This document shows positions 49,614 to 61,000 of a DNA stretch of 64,000 bases, piece by piece; position 1 is the stretch's first letter, and the number at the start of each line of letters is the position of its first letter. This stretch comes from Archilochus colubris (lineage: Eukaryota > Chordata > Aves > Apodiformes > Trochilidae): positions 7,715,501 to 7,779,500 of the forward strand of contig CM041101.1 in NCBI GenBank assembly GCA_023079485.1, written 5' to 3'. Below the pieces are notes generated by a model, which did no database searches, had not been told where the DNA came from, and saw nothing but the letters and a program-made list of their open reading frames with translations. A program made the translations under genes and the position numbers.

Positions 49614-51439
49614 GGGGGAATAGTGAGGATGTTTTCTATTACATCTCTGTTCAGTGTCCTAGCCTCTTGCTAACAGCTTGGCAGTGACTCCTGCACCCTC
49701 ACCATATGTATTCCACCATCACTCCAATGCAAACAGGGATCTTTCCAGTCTCCCCAGTGGGATTTGCACTGCTGGATCCCAGGACACACTCCCCTTTCCA
49801 TCTGCACCACTTTGCATCTGAGATCTTCCACCAGAAATCATGTTATATCCCAAACTGAGGGATAAGAATGAAAAAGTTTTGCAGCACCAGTGATGAAGCA
49901 AGCCCATGTCTGGTGTATGCAGACCAAGTGCCACTTCCACACAAGTCCAGTGACTACATCCTCATGGATTAGCAGGAGCAGGGATCAGCCATGAAGTAAC
50001 TGCAAGCCTCCCGTTTTCCAGAATCCCTTCCTTGTTCACACCAATTCTGGGTTGTCTGTGCTATCAAACTAGCAGTCAGGCATGTCAGAACTCATCTGAA
50101 CTTATGGCATTAGAGTCCTACTGGTAGGTAAATATTAAATGACACAATTAAGACATGGAATATCTAAGATAAGACTGCTAAAAATGACAAAAAACCCAAA
50201 CCTCCAGATAGGTGTCTGTATTGTTTTAAGACACAAGGAGCTTTCTTTTCTTCTACAGTACACTGGTTTAAACTAATTCCACTCATTTATTCTATATATA
50301 CATGAGCATAATAAAATAAGATTTGACTCGGCATTTGACATTCCCCATTTTAGGAATTATTCCCAGCTGCTAGTAACACAGAAGGTCCATGAGAATCTGG
50401 GAGAATGTATCCATACCCACGCTTATCTCTTCATTTCAGACCATTCATCATTCCCTGCCTGGAAGCAACAGTTAATTTACAATAACTCAGTCTCAAGATG
50501 GCAGTTTAAATCCTCTTGAGGATTGCTCTAGGAGAAGATTTTGTCCTGGCTCTCTGTAGCCACTGTAGATTCAGCTGAGCCTCTTTTGAAGCCACTTAGT
50601 TTTAGAGCATGATAGGAATAAGGGGAGAGAGAAAACTTGCTCGGCTGTGGCTACTGCACATCCAAACCCCATGAAGGATCATCTCTCCAGCACATTCTTT
50701 TGGGATTACAGGAGTCACAGAAATAGACAGAAAGGAAGGATACAGCCTGTCTGCATGTGATGGAGATTATTTCCCATGGTTGATTATTTTCTCCAGATTT
50801 AAATAACATATGACTCTTGCACAGAGCAGGAAATAGTTCCAGCTTTGAGAGGAGGAGAAGGTACCCCTGGGCTAACACCAACACATTGGGCTTTTCTGCA
50901 AAGGACAGCACCAGCAGATAAAACCCTATAAAGGGCCCTCTATTATCCTATTCTCTCCTTCTCAGTCTCTCTCCCATTTGTTTGGACTCAGCTTTATCTT
51001 TTCATTTTAAGGACTTTCCTTCCCGCAGTTTACTGGCATTGATGGCCCTTGCCTTTTATCAAGGACAACCTGAATCGAATGTTTTGGAAAGCAATTATTT
51101 AAAAATCCTCAGGTAGTGCTGCAGACAAGGGCTGACATGGCAGCTATGTAAATCAGAAGGTGTCTAAAGAGGGTGTTTACAAGCAGAACGCTGCTAAAAG
51201 TCTGCCTTGGTTGCAGATAACAAGGCTGAGACAATGACTGATTTCCTTCCCCTGGCAGCCAGGAGCAGCTCCCTCTGATTGGCTTTGCTGTGTTTATCCA
51301 GGATGCTGGGAGAGAGCAGGCACCAAATATGCAATTAATTGGCAGTTTGCAGGAGCATATTGCCTACAGATAAACAGAGTGGGTGATCCTGCTGTATGTA
51401 AAATGGCTGAGTGCTGCAGATGTAGTGTTGACCCAGTTT

Positions 51440-51455
51440 AAAAAAAAAAAAAAAA
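51440..51455 (+). repeat. Poly-A run (16 A)
   Basis: Sixteen uninterrupted A lie between GTTT and GAGC. No retroelement body is recognisable upstream. Confidence 0.95.
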
Positions 51456-54400
51456 GAGCTTTTTTGTTATTGTTGTTCTCTTGGAAAATAATTGTATTCA
51501 AAAGAATAGGTTGTGTTTTTTTTTGCAGGGTCCCCCTGGCCTTTGAGTATTTTGTGTATGTAATGCATTCCAGGTTCTTCCTTAATCTGGAAGTACTTGG
51601 TAAATTAAGAATTTGCTGAAAACTTTTACTGCTGACACCAGTGGAACATTTCAGCAACAGAAAATGTCTTGTGCAAGAGCAGACAAGTGCATTGTGACAC
51701 AGTGTTAATGGCCTTTACTCTTCACAGCGGGTGTTTTGCAAGCAGGAAGAGACAAGACTCCTGGATCTGAGTCTAACTGGAAATCAGGTGATGTCAAAAG
51801 CAACAAAACTCCCCAGGACAGACACTGGCACATGATGGAGATCAAGGTCTAGAAGACCTGAGGGGAAGAATGGTTATTCAGGAAGGTCCTGACGACTGAT
51901 GTTTGGGAAATGCAGAGTGCTGTGAGTGGAGGGGACAGGCAACAGTTTCTAAATATAAGTATTGTCAGACAGAAAGGCACAAAGATGACATAAACCCCAG
52001 AGCCAGGTAAGGAAACGAAGAAAATTATAAGGGTGAAGACTGAATGCTACTTAGGAGCCCAAGATTAACACTGTGAAAAATATGTTGAGGCTGGAAAGAG
52101 AAGGGCAACCTGAACGTGATGCCAGATGAGCTGGGTAGCTTGGGAGCCATCAGCAGGGGTATCCGTGACACGATCAGAGCATCAGGACAAACTTGTGGAT
52201 CTAATGCAAAAGACAAATGCTAAACAGAAAGCTCTCCCTTTCAGGAGAGAGAGTGCATTAGTCCTTGATGCAGACTTTGAGAGTTAATGTTTTGCAGAAC
52301 AAAACAGGGCCCACGCAGCTACCGGGCACAGCAGGAACGGGCAATGAAAATCAATGACCTCACAGGACAAAAGGACACTTGTCTCTCTCTCAGTTTTTAT
52401 ACGTAGTGCTATAAAACTAAAGACTAAAGCACCTGACAAAGCTCTCCCTTCATGTTCCTGAGGCTGCGCTGACATTACCAGCACTGTTCAGATCGAGCAA
52501 GAAAACAAGTCATGACCTGGCAACTTCTTTGTGAGGGACAATGCACAGAGATGGTATCTGGCCTGACCAACGTGACAACTTCAAAAATGCCTTTACAGGA
52601 ATTACTGATCCCATGGAGAGATTTTTGCAGCATGCTTTGTCCTGTGGTTTTGCTCAATACTTTCACTTTGCCCTCAGCCCAAGCTGTGAACTGAGAGCAG
52701 AGAGTTTCATGTCCTTCCTTCTCCTACACTAAGGTGATCCCAGATGAATTCTGCATGCAGGGCTCAGTCCAGCTTCCCTTTGAATTCCCCCAAGAGCCAG
52801 GCCCTAACCATGGGCCACTGAGCTTGGTGTTCCAGAAGCATGGCAAAAATTCAGCAGCGTTTTAAAAAAATCTTTTTCTTTTAGATCAAAGTTTCTGTAT
52901 TTGGGTACCTAAAATTAGCTGGCAAAGTAAGCGACATTTAGAGATGCAGAACTTCCATTGATTTTAATGGATTCAGCATCCCAGAAAAATAGGCCACTTA
53001 TTTATGTACCTACAGAAACATTCACATGCCTGACTTGAAGGAGCCAAGTTTGTAAATGATGACCTTATGTTTTAAAAATCATCAGACAACTCTGCACGCA
53101 TCAGCCCGATGTTCCCTTTATTTCTGTCACCAAGTCTCATTTGAGAGGGAGATTTAAGCTGTAAAATGTGCCTTTAAAGTTTCTTGCAATAATGTCTCCT
53201 CTATTTAGCAAAACACTTAGGCAGGAGCTTAATGTCTTGCTGCAGTGAAGCACTTCAGTGAATCAAGGCTAATGGCTCCTTCCTACCCTTCAGCTGAGAT
53301 GGGAACAAATCTTTGTCTCCCCATGGAAAATTTCAGATCCCGATGGGAATGGCTCAGCAGCCTTGATGGCTCCTTCTGCCTCATTGCTTCACCCTGGGCA
53401 CCATCCCAGCACCTGACTCTGCTTGGTTCTCCAGAGCAGGGCAAGCCCAATGACACCGACCCAGCTGGGGCTGGAGGGAGGGAAAGGGGGCACCCAGCAC
53501 CAGCAAGACCTTGGGTGAGGGGAGGTCCCAGGGGGGCATCTGGAAAGCACTGGGGCAGAATCCACGAGAAAGATTCCTTAACCTGCCATTTATCCTGCAA
53601 CTTATCTGTTTTAATCTTGAACAACTGACTGCCTATCAATGGCCTGAAGTTTGGCTGCCTAAGGAGATAGCTGTGTAATTTAGCTCTGATTGTTCAAAGC
53701 ACTTGGCAGGAAATAAAAGATAAAAACTGACAGGACTTTCACAGTTAACAATACAAACTAATGAAGTGAAATCCCGTGCAGAGAAATATTGTGACAGGTA
53801 GCCAGAGATTGAAATGAAGGAGAAGAAGTGGCAGGGTATACTCAGCATTGCAGCCCCTCACTCTTGGCTTGGAGGAAGAATCATCAAGATCTGCCATCTC
53901 TTTGGCCCCTCTCCTACAGCACCCTATGCAAGTTTGCAAAGTTGCACTGGTTTAAAAAAATTCTCAGAGAGGAACCCCAGTCAGTGTGAGCCTTGTCTCA
54001 GTGTGGCAGGCTCAGAGGAAAGCCAAGGCATGTGTGACCAAGCTCTATTGTGATTTCTCCAGGGGAGCTCAGAGGTGCCTGTGGGTTTTTTGTGTTATTC
54101 CCAATTTAGTCCCTGCAAGCCCCCTTTTTTTTTTTAAGTTCAGAAAAATATATCCCCATATGATAAGGACGATGAAAATTACAGTTAACCAGAGACTGTG
54201 TCATGAATGTATTATCTTCCCAGTAACTTAGAATAAGTACAGAGTTTTACTGCAGTCATCATAATGGAATCCACAGTACTGTGTCCTCTGGATGTCATTA
54301 ATAAATAATAAATGAAACCGCTCAGAAAGAGTGAAAAAAACCCCGTATCTCAGATTATTTGGAGCACATTGAGAGGCCAGTAACAGTGACAGGCATGAAA

Positions 54401-54995
54401 GGAAAGGTGTAATGGGACAAGCTCTGGGGAACACCAGCTTTGCAGTGTCATGGAGAAAGGTAGAAAGCATGGATGAAGCTGCAAGCACAGACAGGGGCTG
54501 CCCCTTGGGGGGGCAAAGGAGGCAGCAAAGCCCCCACTGTCTGGGGCAGTGGCACCGGGCACCCCGACAGCAGAGACACAAAACCACTGCATTACACTGA
54601 CAGCACCAATACTTGCCAGAGAAGGTCAATATATTTTTGCTGTCAGCTCCTGGGAGGTTTCTTTTAACGTGGTTTAATTGGATTTTAGCAGCAGTGAAAG
54701 CCCTGGAGAGAGATAACTTGTATTCAGTCACAGCAGAGTTACCAGCCCTGACAATGGGAAGGTCCTTCTACGCACAGGCAAGGGATGAGCCCGTTCTCTC
54801 CTCCCTCTCTGCACTCCAGCCTGGCTGGATCCCTTTTCTTTTCCTCCTTTGTTCAATACACAGTGCTGTCCATCCCACATCTCTCCTCTCACACTGTTCG
54901 TGGTGGGTGGGACAGGCAGGTGGTGTCACCAACCGGTGGCACTGCAAAGCTGCTGGTCCTGCAGAAACTGCCTGGATCTGCCCATCCTCCTTCCT

Positions 54996-55010
54996 CCCCC
55001 CCCCCCCCCC
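54996..55010 (+). repeat. Poly-C run (15 C)
   Basis: Fifteen uninterrupted C follow a C/T-rich stretch. The complementary poly-G strand can form G-quadruplex-like structure, and the exact length is prone to sequencing error. Confidence 0.95.
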
Positions 55011-58000
55011 GGATGTTCTCACCCTGGCCTGACCAGAGACATTTCATTCTCTCCCCTCACCCCTCCACATCCCTCAGGACCAGGCCATTCCCTTTAGGTC
55101 CTCTCAACCCCACTAACTTAAGCCATCTTCCCATCAGCATAGGGCTTGGAGTCCTGACCATCACCCTCCTGGGACAGGGGGTCCCAACCTGAGCCCTCGG
55201 GAAGCCCTGCATCCCAGGTGACTCCACCAACATCACAGGGAGTAACTAAAACCCAGAAAACAGGCATTCAGTTGTTTCCACAGACTTCTCTCCTGACCCC
55301 TGCTCTTCCTCATCTGCTTTATACTCCCCCTGCAGTTACCAAGAGGAGGAAGGAATGAAGATAAACAGCAAGAACAATTCCTTTTCTTTTAATGACAAGT
55401 GATAAACTATTCTCAAAACAGCTGCTTGAAAATTAACTAGAACAGTGAAAAAATCCAAACCTCAAATCTAGGCAAGTCACACTCACCCTGTCATTTGCAG
55501 AAAAATGTCTTCATCATCTTTTACCAAGTTTATATTTTTTCCTTGTGTGCCAAGCCAGCTGGAGCACAAGAGAGAGCGAGTTGCTTCTCATTTCCTGAGC
55601 ACTTCTTGAACTAGAGAAGATTCAAATTTATCATCATTCTTCAGCCCTTTCTCTGCCTCTTCTGCCCTGCCCTCCAAGAACCTGAGGCTGTTGGAGCTTC
55701 ACTGCAGCCATTTATTTCCCTTGGTTTAGGCAGTGTTATCCTTGAGAAAGCCACAGCCCCACAGCCTGCACACAAAGGTTATTTTCACCCCAACACAGTA
55801 TGGTCAGTGAATTTCTTCAGCTTGAAATGGGATTTCAAAACATGTCAGATCATTCCAGGATCCTGTTCCCACTCCCTAACCCACCTTTTGCTCTCAGAGT
55901 GATCCTTTGGGGAGGCTGGCACTGAAATCTGTTTCCTTGCCGAAGCATTTTCCCTTTCACCACCTCTGCTCCCCTCCTGCCACCCTGTTCTGTGCAGCCA
56001 GGGACCTGCTCTGCCTGGGACTGAAGAAGGGGAGAAAGCTGCTTCACATCAGTTTTTTTGAGTTTGGGCATTACTTCTCAGAGGATGGGTCTGTTTTTTG
56101 GCTGGGGGTATTTCTAGTGAGTTTATTTTTCTGTTGTGAATTTGGATCAGAGGCATCTCCTTCCTCCTGACAGCTGCTGGCAGCACGCTGTAAAAATATG
56201 ATTAATTAAAAGTGTGACTATGAATCCACTCAAAGGCTTAGACTTTCCCTTCTCTAATGTTAAACAGAGAAAGGGCCCTTTAACCAAGTTCAATTCTTGA
56301 AGTGGATTTCAAAGGACACTGCAGTTTAGCCCAGCACAACCAGGAGGTTCAACCTTCAACATTTGAAAGCTGGGAGCCCTTGGAGAAAAGAGACTTCTAC
56401 TTCTAGTCCAATCCCAAAGATAGAAATAAATACAAGATAAATAACCGAGCCAGGCTCAAAAAGGACTTGAGCAGCAGAGCAGAAATACACTGCTCAGCCC
56501 AGGTGACATTTTTACCTTTGTAGACAGTTCAGCCCTAGGATGCATGCAGCCCTCTTGCACTGAGATTTTACATTAAAACAACACGTTCTGGCTCCTGCTC
56601 TGCAAGAAGCCACTGGAAATCCTGGAAGACCTTCAAAAATGAGCCATATAGTACTTGAAAAAAGAGACATAACTTTACTAAATTGAAAAATTTAAATTTC
56701 CTAACATGGACTTAAAAGGTACTACTGAATCTTTAATGACTGCAATATAGAGATGGCTCAATCTCAGAAGGGCTGAAGGTCTTCCTTTGAAGAAATCAAA
56801 TTTAAATAAAAAAAATAAGAAAAATGTCTGCTACATACCAAGGTCAAAAAGGGTTTCATGAAACTCTGTACCCTCCCAACTCTGACTTCCTAAATGATAG
56901 TCACTTGTTAATCCAGAGCACCCACTTGAAACTGAACATAATTAGCTGGGGAAAGGAAAAACATGTCAGAATAAAAATGTATTTCTGTAACAAGAGGTTG
57001 TGAGGAGCAATGTGCTGCAGATACAGATGGAAAACAGGCTATTTGTTTATTTCAAGAGCACAGAATTCCTATTCATTAAATGTTACTTTTAAGACTGGCA
57101 TGTTTTAAGCTGTTTGGTATTCCACAGCCTTCTGCCTGCCTGATAGCTTAGAGGAGAGGATCAGGAGCAGAAAGCATGGGCTTTGGTGTTTAGTGGGGTC
57201 AGTGGGGTCAACCACGAGCCCACTTTTCCTAGCTCTCTCTCTCTCTGCTATTTATTTCCCAACTCCAGCATCATCTTCAGTCCCCAAGTCAGCTCCTCTG
57301 TCTGTGCCACGTTTCAGATCACCACCCAGTTACTCCATTAGTGAGGAATTTTCACATGAGAGCTTTAATGAACAGAATAAACCCCTTGTTTGAGTGCTGA
57401 ATGTTGTAAGAGGCAACCTGCTGAACAAAATGTCCTGTTTTAACACATCCAAGCCAAAAGGCATCTCACAAAAGGCTAAGAGGTTCTGAAAGCAGAGCTG
57501 GGATTCAGGGCACAGCCCAGTGCTGGTGGAACCAATGCAAAGCTGCTGCCCACCCTCCAGACAGCAGCAGCCCCCATGCCAACACATTGCCTGCACACCT
57601 CTGCTCTTGACAAGCCTGCAAGCAAATGATAACACAAAAAAAGTAGCCATTTGCTTCGTTAAAAAATGAAATTATCAATAATTCTCTGCTGTTAGGCAAG
57701 AACACAGGCTATGGTGAAGAGCCTGAACAGATGAACTGTTAGATAAAGCTGTAAATTCAGCTGGTGCAAGACTAGGAATGCAAATGTCAAATAAAACATT
57801 AGAAGTTTGTGTGAGAGTAAAAAAGATGTCAACTCTTTGAAAATATAGTCATTATTAGAGATTATAAATCTGCATGCTAATTGATGTGATTTCTGTTGCT
57901 ATCTTCTTTCTAATTCAGTTTTTATTCATTTTATTGCATGCTGATAAATTCTAGATAAGAGCACTGTGAAGTGCAGAAGGGTCAATCTAACTGAAACCCC

Positions 58001-61000
58001 CTCATATGCAATTTAAGGATCTGAGGATCCTCAATAATCCTAGGAGCAGCTTGGTTAATCTCGTTTATTTGCCCAGGAGTGAGCACATCTGAGTGAACCA
58101 GGGTATGGCAGGCACTGCCTTCCCTCTATGACAGCCTTTGGTGTGCCTGGTCCTTTCCAGGCCTCTCCATTCCCTCTCCATTTGATGGGCAGGTGAAGAT
58201 TGGACAGCCCCAGAAAGGTCTGTTTGCCAGAGATTCCAGTACAATCTATCCTCTCTGTAGGCATTTTGTTAAGAAAATGAAATTAATGGCTAAATAGTGT
58301 CCTTCTCATTAATCCATCCATTCCCCTACTAGCAGTTTCAAGAATAAATTGGATCAATATGAATTACTGTGTGTGAGAGAAGCTGTCAGATCACAATATT
58401 TTATGATCAGATGGGTGTTTCCTAGAAAAACAATATTTATCCATAGCTGGTTGAAAAGGTGCATTTGGTCATCCAGAACCCAAAAGAGGTAAAGTCTGCC
58501 AGTGAGGCCTGGACACTGTAACTGGGCTAAACCCTGAAAAGGAGACTTGGTCTGGAAACAAGTACTTTTTTTTTTTCTTCTTCAAGTTCTGTGCTCTATC
58601 CAACTCTTCAGTAGATCCAACTGTCAGAAAGCCTAAAACTTGGGCACAAGTGAGTATTTTGTGGCCATGACCCATCTTTAGTTTTATCCATGAATGACAA
58701 CACCTGAAGCTTACACAGGAGAACCCACAGGAAACATCAAACACCATCACACCAGAGAACACAACCCCGTGCCCAGACGAGGACGTTCAACCAATACACA
58801 CCAAAACATCCTCCCTTTCACCCCACAAACCTCCCTGCTCTCAGACCCTGCATGGGATCCTCAGGTGGCAACGAAAAGCAGAAGAAACCTGTTGGGTGAT
58901 TGACTCCTCCAGCACATCCTCAGGGACCGTGTCAGTAACGGGAGAGCTTTCACTGCTCCTGCAGGCAGCTGCCTCCAGACTGACACACACGGGTGGGCAG
59001 GTATTTTCCTGATGCCTGCAGCTTCCCACCTTGTCCCATCTTTAGCTGTCAATTATCCACCCTAAATTCTTTCACCTCCCCACTGCTGACACCCTCGAAA
59101 TAGATGGTTATGAAATTCATCCTCTGTTATCTCTCAGCCGACCTAGATAACAGCCCTGGCTGTGCTCCACACTCTGCTCAGCTTCTTAAGAACTCATCCA
59201 GACAGAGAGATTCCCCAAACTCTGAATCTGATCCTGTCGAAGGGCTATGTTTAGATCACACATCAGGGCCTCGTCAGACACCATCCCAAAGAGCATCCAT
59301 CACAGCTTTATTCTACTTTGCTGCCTCCAATCTTAGCTTGTTAACTATTCCTAAAAATGAGTATATTTTAATTACTGTTTTCTGAGAATTGGGATTATTT
59401 TCATTCTAAATGTATTCGTCTGATTATCTCCAGGATGAAATTCATTTGGCTAATTACCATCCTTTTAATTTGTTTAAGACTATGTTTCTGTTTCCTCTGC
59501 TGTAACACCTCCCTGCTTGCTCTGCCTGCATTTATTCAGTGTCTGACAGACTCCCATTTTGGGGAACAAACAGAAGATTTCCATAAAAACCCACACCAAA
59601 CAAAGACTTCCAGGCAGAGCCTGTGATCTCACCTAAAATCCAACAGGAAAAGAAACATCATTCAAACACACACATCCCAACCCTCTGCCCAGCAGCCCCC
59701 AGGGCTCCCAAGAGCCACCAAGCCAGGGCAGGGACAGAACTTTTTCCTGCCATCCACAGACTCATGAGGACTCACAGCTTGTCCCTGAGTGTTCCAAACC
59801 CTCCCTGGCAGCAAGACAGAGTTTAGGGCAGAGTGGAGCCTTCTAGAGAGTGAGTAACAAGGACTTGCTGGTGGGAAAGGCACCCCCAGCTCTCAGCCTC
59901 AGCTCTCCTTGGCCTCTTGCACCCTCTCAGCCTCCAGCTCCTTCTCCAGGCTCTCCTCCTGTCAGACACAATCTTTTACATCTCGCTCATTTGCCAAAAC
60001 CCTGCAGTTTTCTACCCAATCCCTGGCTCATTCCTACCCCCAAAGAGAGGCAGACAAATCCCAATGTCATTACCAAGCTCTCAGTTCCAGGCAGTGATGC
60101 CCACACTGGCAGAAACCCAATGTAATGTCATTAGTTTTCTAAACTCTCCTAATAAAAAGCAAAAACTGTCTTCCATGGACAATGCAAATGAGATCAGTGC
60201 AGACAATAGGAGACATTTCAAATATTCTTAAGCCAGTGGACAACCCTCCCAGCAGGAAAGGTCACGACACCTGATTAAATCACATACATGGACTGCACTA
60301 ACACTGGTGTGCATCCAGGAGTCTGGGGACAAACACAGAACTGTGCAGGGTTACTGCTGCATGTCTGGCACTGACTTCTAGCTGCATAGACACCTACCTT
60401 GCTCTCACTCTCACCTTAGCAAGGACAATTCCCCTTTGAGTTTATAGGAAATTTGGCTGACACGGTGCCCATCATCTCCAGATGCTCTCCCAGGGCTGCC
60501 CTCTAATCCCTGTGTCACTCCAGCCTCAGCTGCACCCAGGGTTCTCTTCCATGCCAACACATTTCCTTCTTCTTCAGAAAGCTGTTTTCCAGCTAGCTTT
60601 GTTGTTCTGCAAATTATGGGCTATAAAGAATTACTGGCTGAATATAAATCTATTTAGTTCACTGAGAGAGTATGCGTTTCATGTGGTAGAGGTTTTCAAA
60701 GAAAAGTAATTAGTTGATTTGGCATTTTAATCTTCAGAAAAATAAAGAAGCTATTTTTCTGCTAAGAGGATGTGTTTGAACACACAAACATATGCTGTAT
60801 TTTCTGGACTATATTAATAAATATTATTTACTGGCTAGATGTGGCATAGCTGATAGTTATTTCTATTGTCTCAAGAAGATCCTTTGCAATAAAGATTTCA
60901 CCTCAGAAACTGCAAATACCTATCAGGGAACAGAAATATGTTCCTGCTGCCTGTGTGTGAGGAACGGGCAACCTTGTTCTAGACTTGAGAGCCTGAAGGA

